64,000 bases of DNA from Subtercola sp. (GCA_025463765.1 JAODBC010000092.1:1-64000); one strand, 5' to 3'. Numbered from the stretch's first letter, positions 15,559-24,642 are shown. Notes: generated by a model from the sequence alone, not told the origin. Program-made: numbers and translations.

Positions 15559-16668
15559 ATGACTGTCGAATTCGTCAATGCGATCAGCACCAGACCCGCG
15601 AAGAAGTCGAACATCTCGGAGACGTTCCGGGCCGGAATCGACCCCGCGTGGCTGAAGCGGTACGCCCGAACGATCGATGAGTTCGGCTTCGACTACACGC
15701 TTGTTCCGTATCACTCGTCGGGGCCCGACCAGTACGCACTGGCGGCCACCATCCTTGCCGCGACAGAGCGGCTGAAGACGGTGGTCGCGGTTCGGCCGAA
15801 CACGTCGTTCCCGACGGTTGCCGCGCAGGCTCTCGCCACCCTCGATCAGCTCAGCGAGGGCCGCACCATCGTGCACATCATCTCGGGCAGCGACGACGCC
15901 GAGCAGCAACGGCAGGGCGACTACCTCAGCAAGACGCAGCGGTACGAGCGCTCGACGGAGTTCATTCAGATTCTGCGTGACGTGTGGACGAAGAAAGAAA
16001 CGTTCTCGCACCACGGAAAGTACTACGACTTCGACAACTTCGGCCCGGCCTTCGAGACATTCTCGGGGCAGTCGCTTCCCGTCTCGCTCGGTGGTTCATC
16101 TGATTTCGCCTACGCCTCAGGCGGTCAGCAGGCCGACATCTTCGCGCTCTGGGGCGAGCCGCTGAAAGAGACCAAGCAGCAGATCGACCGCGTCTACGAC
16201 GAGGCCCACAAAGCCGGTCGAACCGAGCGTATTCGGTTCTGGGTGACTTTTCGCCCGGTGGTCGCCGAGACCGACGAACTGGCAGAGCAGAAGGCTCGTG
16301 GCATCGTCGAGGCAGCAGCGAAGGTCTACGGAAACTTCGGCCAGGGCGCGACGAACGTCGGCACAGTTCGGTTGCAAGAGATCGCCAAGGCGGCCGAGTA
16401 CCACGAAGACGGCGTGCTGTGGACTCCGCGCGCCTTCGCCGGGGCGGGCGGGGCCTCGTCGCTGCTCGTCGGCTCTCCTGAGACCATCGCGAAGACACTG
16501 GTCAAGTACGTCGAGCTGGGGGCCGATATTATCTCGCTGCCGTCGTTGGGCGATATCGGCGAATCGATCGACACCGGGCGGTACATCATCCCCTTGGTGC
16601 ATGAAGAGGTGGCGCGTCGCGGCATCGATCTCGACGCCGCATGGGAGCCCGCCGCGCTCGCCTCGTAG
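15559..16668 (+). CDS. Alkanesulfonate-monooxygenase-like LLM (SsuD-like)
   Basis: 369 residues, FMNH2-dependent. Family marks: GFDYTLVPYHSSGPDQYALAA, LKTVVAVRPN, the SEGRTIVHIISGSDDAEQQRQGD segment and the RYERSTEF...WTKKETFSHHGKYY run characteristic of SsuD, which cleaves alkanesulfonates to aldehyde and sulfite. The ribosome site gggagaag precedes the ATG. A 12-codon frame (MKKAPKKGEEP, 15527-15562) ends overlapping this start by an ATGA and may be fortuitous. No ssuABC transporter or SsuE reductase is present in the window. Confidence 0.87.
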   Translation: MTVEFVNAISTRPAKKSNISETFRAGIDPAWLKRYARTIDEFGFDYTLVPYHSSGPDQYALAATILAATERLKTVVAVRPNTSFPTVAAQALATLDQLSEGRTIVHIISGSDDAEQQRQGDYLSKTQRYERSTEFIQILRDVWTKKETFSHHGKYYDFDNFGPAFETFSGQSLPVSLGGSSDFAYASGGQQADIFALWGEPLKETKQQIDRVYDEAHKAGRTERIRFWVTFRPVVAETDELAEQKARGIVEAAAKVYGNFGQGATNVGTVRLQEIAKAAEYHEDGVLWTPRAFAGAGGASSLLVGSPETIAKTLVKYVELGADIISLPSLGDIGESIDTGRYIIPLVHEEVARRGIDLDAAWEPAALAS

Positions 16669-16738
16669 CCTTCCTGACTTGGTTAGGCCGGGGCTCGGGC
16701 ACCGGCTCGAGGCCCGGCGAGCGTGACATCATGAAAAG

Positions 16739-17590
16739 ATGGATGCAACGAAAACGAACCTGACCGGCCAGTTCGGCGTGTGGCGCAGAAGCTCCGACAT
16801 CGACGGGCCGCTCGCCCGGTCGGTAGAACAGCTGGGCTTCGGCTCGTTGTGGCTGGGCGGGGCTCCGGCCGACTTCGAAGCTCTGGTACTCGAAGTGCTC
16901 GACGCGACCGAGACGCTCACCGTCGCGACCGGAATCGCGAACATCTTCAAGACCGAACCGGCCGCTGCCGCTGAGAGCTATCGGCGCATCGATGCCGCGC
17001 ATCCGGGGCGGTTTCTGCTCGGCCTAGGGCCGGGGCACCGCGAATCCGTCGGCCCCGGTGCCGCAAAGCCGTACACCGCGCTGACCGAGTACCTCGACCG
17101 GCTCGACGCCCTCGGGTTCGATCGTGACCGCATCGTTCTCGCTGCCCTCGGGCCGCGCGTGCTCGAGTTGGCCCGCGAACGAACGGCGGGCGCCCACCCG
17201 TACCTGGTCACCCCCGAACACACAGCGGATGCCTGGCAGCTGCTCGGCCCGACCTCCCTGCTCGTTCCCGAGCAGCACGTCATTCTCGAAGAGAACCCGG
17301 TGACTGCCCGCGCCGCGGCCCGCGCCGCCCTCGCCATGTACCTGGGATTAGTGAATTACCGCCGCAGCTGGCTTCGGCTCGGTTTCACCGAAGCCGACCT
17401 CGAAGGCGGTGGTAGTGACCGGTTCGTCGACGAGGTCGTGGCGCACGGCTCGCCCGCCGACGTCGCCGCCGCGCTGCGTGCGCACGTCGACGCCGGCGCC
17501 GACCAGGTGCTCGCCCAAGTCATCGGCGAGGGCTCGCCCCTGCCCGCGCTCACCGCCATCAGCGAGACGCTCGGGCTCGCGCGCCGCTGA
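16739..17590 (+). CDS. LLM class oxidoreductase, F420-dependent type (MSMEG_4141-like)
   Basis: 283 residues. GQFGVWRRSSDI at the N-terminus, QLGFGSLWLGGAP, TLTVATGIANIF and the glycine-rich LGLGPGHRESVG are typical of the short F420-type LLM subgroup found across actinobacteria. It would transfer hydride between F420 and an unknown substrate; no F420 biosynthesis gene is in the window. It lies 70 bp after the SsuD-like gene on the same strand and could be co-transcribed. A stem-loop follows at 17673-17722. Confidence 0.82.
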   Translation: MDATKTNLTGQFGVWRRSSDIDGPLARSVEQLGFGSLWLGGAPADFEALVLEVLDATETLTVATGIANIFKTEPAAAAESYRRIDAAHPGRFLLGLGPGHRESVGPGAAKPYTALTEYLDRLDALGFDRDRIVLAALGPRVLELARERTAGAHPYLVTPEHTADAWQLLGPTSLLVPEQHVILEENPVTARAAARAALAMYLGLVNYRRSWLRLGFTEADLEGGGSDRFVDEVVAHGSPADVAAALRAHVDAGADQVLAQVIGEGSPLPALTAISETLGLARR

Positions 17591-17672
17591 GCAGCGCCGC
17601 CTTCTCGCCAACCGCGCTCGCCAACTCCGCTCGCCGGCCGCGCTCGCCAACCCCGCTCCCCAACCACGCGGT

Positions 17673-17722
17673 GGTTGCGCAAAAGCACTTCTGTGCGCCT
17701 CGGAAGGTGCCTTCGCGCAACC
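17673..17722. terminator. Stem-loop between convergent LLM and XRE genes
   Basis: ggttgcgcaaaagcac (17673-17688) pairs with gtgccttcgcgcaacc (17707-17722) with two mismatches around an 18-nt loop. It lies between two convergent stops (17590 and 17766). The 80 bp before it contain degenerate gctcgcc(aac) direct repeats. Confidence 0.5.
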
Positions 17723-17765
17723 CCGGCGCCGAGTGCGCGCGGCGGGCGGGCGGGCGTGAAGACGG

Positions 17766-18620
17766 TTAGGGGCTCGGGGTCGGGTGGGCAACCCTCGACG
17801 CCGGCAGCGCCGCCGAGGCGAGCAGCGCGAGCTTGTCGGCGCTCTCGCTGCCCGGTTCGGCGTGATGGATGACGAGCACCATGCCCTCGGTGCCGCTGAT
17901 GGCGAGCTTCTCGCGGTCGAGAAGCAGCTCACCGACCTCGGGGTGACTGAAACGCATCGGCGCACCCTTGCGGCTGCCGACCTCGTGGCGGGCCCACAGC
18001 TGCCGAAAACGCGGGCTCGCGATAGAGAGCTCGCCCACGAGCTCGACGAACCGGGGGTCGTCGGTGTCGGTGCCCATTGACTGACGAAAGCCGGCGACGA
18101 GGTTTCTGGTGGCGGGCTCCCAGTCGGTGTAGAGCTCTTGCTCAGCCGGCTCGAGGAAGAAATCGAGGAGCCGGTTTCTGCCCACGACGAGCCGCGGCGA
18201 CAGCGCGGTCGCCAGCGCGTTCGCAGCCAGCACGTCGAGATAACGACCCTCGACGAAAGCCGGCACCTGCAGGCTGTCGACCAGCCGCACGATGGTCGGC
18301 GAAACCGCCTCCTTTCGGGGCCGGCGGCGCGCCTGTCGCGGCCGAGCAGCGCCCAAGGTCAGCAGATAGTCGCGGGTATCGCCCTCGAGCTGCAGCACAC
18401 GCGCGATCGATTCGAGCACCTGCATCGACGGGTTTCGGTCGCGGCCCTGCTCGAGCCTGAGGTAGTACTCGGCGCTGATGCCCGAGAGCATCGCCACTTC
18501 TTCGCGCCGCAGGCCCGGCACCCGCCGCATGCCGAGCACGGGGATGCCCGCCTGCTCGGGCGTGACGAGCTCGCGCCGGGCACGGAGATACTCGCCGAGC
18601 AGGTTCTGTCGATCATCCAT
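17766..18620 (-). CDS. XRE-family regulator with MmyB-like ligand-binding domain
   Basis: 284 residues. The N-terminal helix-turn-helix (about 5-75) shows LGEYLRARRELV, RRVPGLRREEVAMLSGIS and YYLRLEQGRDRNPS, the hallmark of the MmyB/PF17765 class; the remainder is the PAS-like domain, with LDVLAANALATALSP and FSHPEVGELLL. Start 18620 follows ggtg; an in-frame GTG just upstream is possible. It is divergent from the ABM-type monooxygenase (105 bp gap), so it probably regulates that gene and itself; such pairs of regulator and small oxidoreductase are common in actinobacteria. Confidence 0.88.
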   Translation of the reverse strand: MDDRQNLLGEYLRARRELVTPEQAGIPVLGMRRVPGLRREEVAMLSGISAEYYLRLEQGRDRNPSMQVLESIARVLQLEGDTRDYLLTLGAARPRQARRRPRKEAVSPTIVRLVDSLQVPAFVEGRYLDVLAANALATALSPRLVVGRNRLLDFFLEPAEQELYTDWEPATRNLVAGFRQSMGTDTDDPRFVELVGELSIASPRFRQLWARHEVGSRKGAPMRFSHPEVGELLLDREKLAISGTEGMVLVIHHAEPGSESADKLALLASAALPASRVAHPTPSP

Positions 18621-18725
18621 CACCCCACCGTAGGCCGGTTGGCCTGGCCTACCCCTGTCTCTGCGAGTACCAGTATCGCCGGGGGCTGGTTCGGAGTGCC
18701 CAGGCGACAGAGATAGCCTTTTTGT

Positions 18726-19049
18726 ATGACCGTAATCAAGATCAACGCCATCACCGTTCCCGCCGACAGCGGAGACGAGCTCGCCAAGCGCTTCGCCTCC
18801 CGCGCAGGCGCCGTCGACGGGCAATCCGGGTTCGAGGGTTTCGAACTGCTGAAGCCAGTGGATGACCGCACCACCTGGCTCGTCGTCACCCGGTGGAGCG
18901 ACGATGAGTCCTTCCAGGCCTGGGTGAACTCCCCCGCCTTCGGCCACGGCCACCGCAGCGAGGCCGAGCGCTCCGGCCAGCCGGCTCCGGCCCACGTGGG
19001 CGTGAGCAGCGAACTCTGGTCGTACGAGGTCGCGGGCGGCTCGAACTAG
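18726..19049 (+). CDS. ABM-domain heme-degrading-type monooxygenase (IsdG/MhuD-like)
   Basis: 107 residues forming one ferredoxin-like antibiotic-biosynthesis-monooxygenase domain. Asn7, Trp66 and a His at 74 or 76 occupy the positions of the catalytic Asn-Trp-His triad of IsdG/MhuD heme oxygenases, in the contexts KINAITV, FQAWVNS and FGHGH. It may degrade heme to release iron, or act as a related small oxygenase. Its stop overlaps the convergent kinase stop by 4 bp (19046-19049). Confidence 0.8.
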   Translation: MTVIKINAITVPADSGDELAKRFASRAGAVDGQSGFEGFELLKPVDDRTTWLVVTRWSDDESFQAWVNSPAFGHGHRSEAERSGQPAPAHVGVSSELWSYEVAGGSN

Positions 19050-20452
19050 CGCCTGTTCTGACCTGGCGGGTTAGTGAAGGCCGGAACCGTCATTTCGACG
19101 GTGGGCTGTAGCGTCAGCTGGCGCATCTCCAGCTGACTCATGATCAGGGCTGCGAGGTCTTCGAGATTGACGATCTCTGCCTCGGTGACCTCTCCCGGCA
19201 GAAAATCGAACACGCTCAAGGTGCCGATCACGTCTCCGGTTCTTCTTCGCAGCGGAACGCCGACGTAAAATCGCAGGCCGAGCGGCCCGGTGACGAGAGG
19301 GTTGTCTTTCGTTCGTTCATCCACTCGCCCATCGAGAACGACGACCGGTTCGTCACTCGGCAGGGGCGCGAGGGTGAGATCCACAGCCTGGGCAATCGCG
19401 TCGACGGCCGGCCCGTAGTGCGAGGCGAACCACGTGCGATCGTGGTCGATGATGCTCACGATGGCAATCGGAGCCGAGAACAGGCGGGCAGCCAGTGCGG
19501 TGACCCGATCGAGAGCTTCGCCTGGCAGTGTGTCGACGGTTTCGAATCGGGCTTTGGCCAGCGCTCTCGACGTCTCGCTTTCGAAGAGGGTCGCTGCGCT
19601 GTGCCTGCCGCTCTCGGCGATGACGACTTGCTTGAGAGCGGCGACGAGTTCGTGCCTGATAGGCCGGTTCAGCGGATCGCGGGCGGTGAGCGCCGAGAGC
19701 AGGCGCCGCCAGATCTCGGGCAGGTCTGCCGGGATGACCGGGTCTCGCTCGAGGCGGGCAATAGCCGATTCGACCACACTGCCGGGAAACTCGAGGTGCC
19801 GGGTGAAACATTCGAGCAACACGAGGCCAAGCGAATACACATCGGTCGGCGCGCCCACCGATCGCCCGGAGGCCTGCTCGGGGCTGAGGTAGGCAGCCGT
19901 GCCCGTGGTTGCGCCCTCGGCCGTGAGCCTGGCCGTGTCATCGGCCAAAGCGATGCCGAAGTCGGTCAGCTTCGCCCGAGCCCGCACCGAACCGTCGCGA
20001 TAGTCGACGAGCAGAATGTTGGAGGGCTTGATGTCGCGGTGAACGACGTTTCTGGCATGAATGTAATCGAGGGCTTCGGCGATGTCGTAGCCGATTTCTG
20101 CGATGTGTCGGGCAGAGAGCCGTGCGCCGCTGGCGAGAAACCGGTGCAAGTCGTCACCCTGCACCAGCGCCATGACGAGATACCTATTCGCCCGGCCGAA
20201 TTCGTCGTGTTGTGCACCGGCATCGAACAGCTGAACCAATGCGTGGTGGTCGAGGGCCGCCAGCACAGCCAGCTCCCCGTCGACACGAGCCGACTGCGCC
20301 GACTCGGTGTGAAAGAGCTTGACCGCCACATCACGACCGAGCGCCTCGTCTCGAGCCCGGAACACGGCGGCCATGCCGCCGTGCCCGATGGGCTCGAGCA
20401 ATCTGTATCGGTCACCGAGCATGGTGCCGGGCGGCTGTGCCGGGTCGGTCAT
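19046..20452 (-). CDS. Ser/Thr protein kinase with C-terminal GAF domain
   Basis: 468 residues. The kinase domain (about 15-275) has GHGGMAAVFRA, the lysine VAVKLF, the catalytic loop VHRDIKPSN, DFG (KLTDFG) and the SPEQASGR segment. The C-terminal ~160 residues form a GAF domain (LFSAPIAIVSIIDHDRTWF, FYVGVPLR, IGTLSVFD), so the kinase probably responds to a small molecule or redox signal. No transmembrane segment, PASTA or NHL repeat is seen: it is a soluble kinase. Start 20452 gives the usual MTDPAQPPG N-terminus; a GTG at 20485 is in frame. The last residues (PPGQNRR) overlap the ABM stop. Confidence 0.9.
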   Translation of the reverse strand: MTDPAQPPGTMLGDRYRLLEPIGHGGMAAVFRARDEALGRDVAVKLFHTESAQSARVDGELAVLAALDHHALVQLFDAGAQHDEFGRANRYLVMALVQGDDLHRFLASGARLSARHIAEIGYDIAEALDYIHARNVVHRDIKPSNILLVDYRDGSVRARAKLTDFGIALADDTARLTAEGATTGTAAYLSPEQASGRSVGAPTDVYSLGLVLLECFTRHLEFPGSVVESAIARLERDPVIPADLPEIWRRLLSALTARDPLNRPIRHELVAALKQVVIAESGRHSAATLFESETSRALAKARFETVDTLPGEALDRVTALAARLFSAPIAIVSIIDHDRTWFASHYGPAVDAIAQAVDLTLAPLPSDEPVVVLDGRVDERTKDNPLVTGPLGLRFYVGVPLRRRTGDVIGTLSVFDFLPGEVTEAEIVNLEDLAALIMSQLEMRQLTLQPTVEMTVPAFTNPPGQNRR

Positions 20453-20514
20453 TGATCTCAAAGCCCATCGATCGTGCGCCGACACTCGGTGGGCAGAAGC
20501 TGGCTGGAAGGTGT

Positions 20515-20772
20515 TCAGACAAGCGGGTCGTCGCGGTCGACGGTGCGTCTTGACACGCTCTCACCGCTGACCGGGTCGACCGCAGACCGCGTCGTCATGG
20601 TGGTCTGCCGGCGACGTGTCATGAGCACGATGCCCAGAATGATGCCGAGCACTCCTGCTGCCATCAGGATGTACCCCACGAGTTGCAGGTCGATCCACGA
20701 GACCTGAATGTTCACGGCGAACGCGAGGATCGCGCCGATGACGAATAAGACGATGCCTGATCCGAGACTCAT
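20515..20772 (-). CDS. DUF6458 family small membrane protein
   Basis: 85 residues with two hydrophobic helices (SGIVLFVIGAILAFAV and LVGYILMAAGVLGIILGIVLM) joined by the short loop NIQVSWIDL, then a basic and charged tail. This is the DUF6458 pattern that is widespread in actinobacteria; function unknown. It follows the small membrane protein at 20817 in the same direction. Confidence 0.82.
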   Translation of the reverse strand: MSLGSGIVLFVIGAILAFAVNIQVSWIDLQLVGYILMAAGVLGIILGIVLMTRRRQTTMTTRSAVDPVSGESVSRRTVDRDDPLV

Positions 20773-20816
20773 ATTCCTGCTTCTTTCTCGATGTCGAAGT
20801 GATACGGGTGGCGCCG

Positions 20817-20981
20817 TCAGACGCGACGATTGCCGGTGATGAACCGCAGCAAGAAGACGATCAGAGCGATGACGAGCAGTACGACACCCACCCAGATCAG
20901 AAAGCTCAGAGACGAGGAGATGCCGCCGGTGATCAGCAGCACGATCGCGATAATGGCGATGATCGCTACAAGGATGTTCAT
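20817..20981 (-). CDS. Small two-helix hydrophobic protein, 54 aa
   Basis: Starts MNILVAIIAIIAIVLLITGG, then SSSLSFLIWVGVVLLVIALIVFLLRF and a basic end (GNRRV). Two transmembrane helices fill most of it, as in the small hydrophobic proteins often found next to DUF6458 or stress genes in actinobacteria. ATG at 20981 has gaggtac upstream; longer starts read through a non-hydrophobic stretch. Confidence 0.65.
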   Translation of the reverse strand: MNILVAIIAIIAIVLLITGGISSSLSFLIWVGVVLLVIALIVFLLRFITGNRRV

Positions 20982-21124
20982 GGGTAGTACCTCATTCTCG
21001 GGTGACTCGCGAAGGCGCGAGTTCGATAAAAGCGGCTCTCGGGCGAGAGTCAAACGATGCTAACAACTAGTTCATTGGTCTAGCAATCGGGTTGACAACC
21101 GTCGCTGACCTGTGCCACGCGCGT

Positions 21125-21637
21125 TTATGTGGCCGAGCCGATGCGGTCGACGGTTTCGCGCATCATCGTCAAGAACCGAGTGACGACGCGAGCCTCCTCG
21201 ACCGAAAGAGTCTGAATGGCGGCCGCCATGCTGTTCTGCGCGATGGCCAGCATCGGCCCGGTGTCTCCCTCGGCGGCCGGTGTCGGAACGATCTCGCTCG
21301 ACCTTCGGTCGGCCATGTTCTCGCGGCGCTCGATGAACCCGCCCGACTCCAGGCGCCGCAACAAAACGCTCGTCGAAGCGCTCGAAATGCCGAGGTACCG
21401 CGTGATGTCTTTCGACGCAACCGGATGCCCGCCGGCCCGCTGATCGAGAATAAACCGCAGCGCCAAGAGGTCGTTCTCCCCCAGCCCCATGGCCGTTCCG
21501 GTTCGGCGACGCATAGCAGCCTCGGCCGCCCGATACATGTGCAACGCCTCGAGCACATGAGATTCCTCGGGCACGTTCTCAGCGGCTGGGTTAGAGTCTG
21601 CTCTGACGAGATCGCTGAAGTCGAAGGAATCAGTCAC
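21125..21637 (-). CDS. MarR-family transcriptional regulator
   Basis: 170 residues, winged helix: LGENDLLALRFILDQRA, the HTH DITRYLGISSASTSVLLRRLESGGFIER and wing RRENMADRRSSEIVPT. GTG at 21637 was chosen as start because the frame upstream extends into the divergent kinase gene. The 93-bp gap with the kinase at 21731 probably holds the operator for both. A gctag(n)ccaa motif in that gap also appears upstream of the small membrane gene at 20981. Confidence 0.82.
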   Translation of the reverse strand: MTDSFDFSDLVRADSNPAAENVPEESHVLEALHMYRAAEAAMRRRTGTAMGLGENDLLALRFILDQRAGGHPVASKDITRYLGISSASTSVLLRRLESGGFIERRENMADRRSSEIVPTPAAEGDTGPMLAIAQNSMAAAIQTLSVEEARVVTRFLTMMRETVDRIGSAT

Positions 21638-21730
21638 AGCATCTAGTGTCTGACACGTTTTGTTAGTTTGGCTAGCGAACCTCGCCATACCCAGCAAGAA
21701 ACAAGCTTCGAGGGCCACGAGGAGGCAACG

Positions 21731-23185
21731 GTGTCTGACGGCGACACACTGATCGGCCGAACACTCGAGGGCCGGTACACCGTGAACGCCCGAATCGGTT
21801 CCGGCGGTATGTCTAGCGTCTACGAAGCCCTCGACACCCAGCTCGGCCGCAAGGTCGCCGTGAAGATCTTCAACCCCGGCGAAGCGCGCGACGACGACCG
21901 CCGCCGCAGCGAGGTCGACGTTCTCGCCCGCCTGAACCACCCGAATCTCGTCACCATGTACGACGCGCATCTCGCCTCCGGTGGCTCGACTGTTCCGAGC
22001 TTTCTGGTGATGGAACTCATCACAGGGCCAGACCTGCGATCCACTCTCGACCATGGTGCGCTGCGCGGCGCCATCGCGGCCCAGATCACGACCGACATCG
22101 CCGAGGCACTCGCTGCCATGCACGCTCAGGGCATCGTGCACCGCGACTTGAAGCCGGCGAACATCCTCTTATCGCCGACCGGCCTGCCCGAGCCGGCCTA
22201 CCGCGCCAAGCTCGCCGACTTCGGCATTGCGCACCTCGTCGGCACCGATCGAATGACCACAGTCGGAACCATCGTCGGCACGGCCTCGTATCTCAGCCCC
22301 GAGCAGGCCGCAGGCGCGGCTCCGGGCCCAGAGGCCGACATCTACGCCCTCGGCCTTGTCGTTCTCGAGGGCCTCACCGGCCACCGCGAATACCCGGGCA
22401 CGGTCATCGAATCGATGAGCGCCCGCGCATCGCGAGACCCCGTGGTGAGCGACGACCTGCCGCCGAGCTGGGTCGCCCTCATCACGCAGATGACCGCGCG
22501 TGCTCCGGATGCCCGGCCCACCGCCCTCGAGGTCGCCACGCGCTCGCGCGACATCACCGCCGATCTCGCCTCTTGGCAACCGCCGGCCGGCTCGTCCGAT
22601 CCCGACCCGGCAGCAGCCTCGGCCACGACCGTGGCGACCGCCGGGGCCACGGGTGCGGCAACGGCCGCAATGCTGCCACCGACCCGCAAGCTGCCCGTGT
22701 CGCCGACGCCGGTCGACACAGCCGGTGTCGCCACCGCCCAGACCACGGTGCTGAACGACGCCGCACCGGTCGCGACCCCGCCCCGCCGCCGCGCGCGGCC
22801 TGCGCTCATTGTCACAGGCGCGATCGTGCTGCTGGGCGCGGCCATCTGGGCCGGTGGCGCCCTGCTGCCTCAGGCGCTCGCTCCGGGCGCCGGTCAGCCG
22901 GCGCCCGTTCCCGTCGAGACCTCGGCGACGCCGAGCCCGGATTCGGGCACCACAACCGTCGTCGACCCGGCGGCGACAACGACCCCGAGCGACGACTCCG
23001 GCTCGACCCCACTACCCACCGAGACGCCCACCGCTGCCACCGCCTCCCCGACGGCGACGGCGACGGCGACGACGCCGCCCAGCCCGAGCACGTCGCCCGC
23101 GCCTACCGGCAACGGGAACGGAAACGGGAACAACGGGAACGGAAACAACGGAAACGGAAACGGCAAGGGTAACGGCAAGGGCTGA
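21731..23185 (+). CDS. Membrane-anchored Ser/Thr protein kinase with Gly/Asn-rich extracellular tail
   Basis: 484 residues. GTG at 21731 is fixed by a strong aggagg 6 nt upstream; the frame is open further upstream but would invade the MarR promoter. The kinase domain (about 10-275) has GSGGMSSVYEA, VAVKIF, VHRDLKPANILL and KLADFG. An Ala/Thr/Pro linker leads to one transmembrane helix (PALIVTGAIVLLGAAIWAGG), then a Thr/Pro/Ser-rich stalk and a terminal repeat of N-G-N-G and G-K-G. No known sensor domain is present; the tail may contact the cell wall. Divergent from MarR. Confidence 0.9.
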   Translation: MSDGDTLIGRTLEGRYTVNARIGSGGMSSVYEALDTQLGRKVAVKIFNPGEARDDDRRRSEVDVLARLNHPNLVTMYDAHLASGGSTVPSFLVMELITGPDLRSTLDHGALRGAIAAQITTDIAEALAAMHAQGIVHRDLKPANILLSPTGLPEPAYRAKLADFGIAHLVGTDRMTTVGTIVGTASYLSPEQAAGAAPGPEADIYALGLVVLEGLTGHREYPGTVIESMSARASRDPVVSDDLPPSWVALITQMTARAPDARPTALEVATRSRDITADLASWQPPAGSSDPDPAAASATTVATAGATGAATAAMLPPTRKLPVSPTPVDTAGVATAQTTVLNDAAPVATPPRRRARPALIVTGAIVLLGAAIWAGGALLPQALAPGAGQPAPVPVETSATPSPDSGTTTVVDPAATTTPSDDSGSTPLPTETPTAATASPTATATATTPPSPSTSPAPTGNGNGNGNNGNGNNGNGNGKGNGKG

Positions 23186-23329
23186 GCCCGATCGTCACTC
23201 CAAACGCGGGGGCTCAATCAATCGAGAACTCGAATGTAGCCCCACGAAGCTCGCGACAGAATCTACGATCGGCATCGAACCCTCGACATTCATGCCGCGC
23301 ATCCGCCAACCGCCCCTCGAAAGATCACG

Positions 23330-23830
23330 ATGACTTCTTCGCCGACGCCGGCGCTGCGTACGCCATCTTCGCTCCCCTGGTGGGCACGAGCGCTCAGGCG
23401 GTTCGACATCGATATGCCGCTCGGGCTCGCTCAACCTCGGCTCTGGAGGTTTGTAGTGGCGACAATCGTGGCCGTCGGCCTGTCGTTGGCGGCCTGCGCC
23501 GTTCTGGCGCGAATCGGCATCACGATCTGGCCGTCGACGGCGGGCTACGACCACTTCCGTTTTGCCGATTACGCCAAGCTCACCATCATCGGCGTGGTGC
23601 TGGCCTGCCTCGCGTGGCCTGTCATGTGCCTGCTCAGCTCTCGAGCGCGCCGACCGTTCTTCTGGCTCACGATCGTGGTCACCGTGGTCGGTCTCGCCCC
23701 TGACGTCTGGATCATCTATAAAGGCCAGCCGCTCGAGGCCGTCATGGTGCTCGTCGCCATGCACATTGCTCTCGCGCTCATCACCTACCCGGCACTCGTA
23801 CTGATCTCCCCGCAGAGACCGCGACGCTGA
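23330..23830 (+). CDS. DUF6069 family four-helix membrane protein
   Basis: 166 residues with four predicted transmembrane helices: around WRFVVATIVAVGLSLAACAV, YAKLTIIGVVLACLAWPVMC, FFWLTIVVTVVGLAPDVWII and VLVAMHIALALITYPALVLI. The GYDHFRFADYAK segment in the first loop fits DUF6069 proteins of actinobacteria. Function unknown. Confidence 0.78.
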   Translation: MTSSPTPALRTPSSLPWWARALRRFDIDMPLGLAQPRLWRFVVATIVAVGLSLAACAVLARIGITIWPSTAGYDHFRFADYAKLTIIGVVLACLAWPVMCLLSSRARRPFFWLTIVVTVVGLAPDVWIIYKGQPLEAVMVLVAMHIALALITYPALVLISPQRPRR

Positions 23831-23907
23831 CACCGGGCTGAGAATGTCGTGGTGAGGTAAGGCTCGCCACGCTGGCCCGGCTCACTGCAGGCGCCTATGG
23901 TGTGCAC

Positions 23908-24642
23908 ATGACTACTGAATCAGCGGGTTCGTCGACGCATGAACGGGCAGAGCCGCACGCAGGCAGCCTGGCCGGTCGTCTGAACTGGCTGCGCGCGGGC
24001 GTGCTCGGGGCGAACGACGGAATCGTCTCTGTCGCCGCGATCGTCGTGGGCGTCGCGAGCGCGAACGCACCTACCGCAGCAGTCGTCGCTGCGGGTTCGG
24101 CGGCCCTCGTGGGCGGCGCCATCTCGATGGCGCTCGGCGAATACGTCTCCGTCAGCAGCCAGCGCGACTCGCAGAACGCCTTGATAGAGAAGGAGCGAGC
24201 CGAACTTCACGACGACCCGGCGGGCGAACTGGATGAACTGACCGGCCTCTACCGCGCTCAGGGCTTGTCCGAGCAGACCGCCCGGCAGGTAGCGGTCGAA
24301 CTGACGAAGAAAGATGCCCTCAAGGCGCACCTCGCCATGGAGCTGAACCTCGACGAGAACGATGTGGTCAGCCCCTGGGCTGCGGCTGGAGCATCCGCAT
24401 TGTCGTTCATCGTCGGCGGAATTCTGCCTCTGTTGGCCATCCTGCTGCCACCAGAGTCGATTCGCGTTCCGCTCACCTTCGCCGTCGTCATCGTCGCTCT
24501 CGCCGCGACCGGGGTGACGGGCGCGGTGCTCGGCGCAAGCCCTGTGGTTCGGGCGACTCTTCGCGTTGTCATCGGCGGGGCCCTGGCGCTGATCGCGACG
24601 TTCGTCATCGGTTCGCTTCTGGGCACCTCCGGCATCGGCTGA
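23908..24642 (+). CDS. VIT1/CCC1-type Fe2+/Mn2+ transporter
   Basis: 244 residues. Marks of the family: RAGVLGANDGIVSVAAIVVGVA in the first helix, GAISMALGEYVSVSSQRD in the second, a cytosolic charged domain (ALIEKERAELHDDPAGELDEL and the ALKAHLAMELNLDE run that carries metal-binding Glu in this family) and three C-terminal helices. It would export or sequester iron or manganese across the membrane. ATG 23908 is preferred over the GTG at 23902. The two-component system starts 38 bp downstream on the same strand. Confidence 0.9.
   Translation: MTTESAGSSTHERAEPHAGSLAGRLNWLRAGVLGANDGIVSVAAIVVGVASANAPTAAVVAAGSAALVGGAISMALGEYVSVSSQRDSQNALIEKERAELHDDPAGELDELTGLYRAQGLSEQTARQVAVELTKKDALKAHLAMELNLDENDVVSPWAAAGASALSFIVGGILPLLAILLPPESIRVPLTFAVVIVALAATGVTGAVLGASPVVRATLRVVIGGALALIATFVIGSLLGTSGIG

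Noticed and set aside
15527-15562. Short upstream frame MKKAPKKGEEP overlapping the SsuD-like start
   Set aside because: No Cys, and its Lys/Glu codons arise from the purine-rich ribosome site; probably fortuitous.
23195-23833. Minus-strand 212-codon frame antisense to the DUF6069 gene
   Set aside because: His/Arg/Asp-rich shadow; the plus strand encodes four clear membrane helices.
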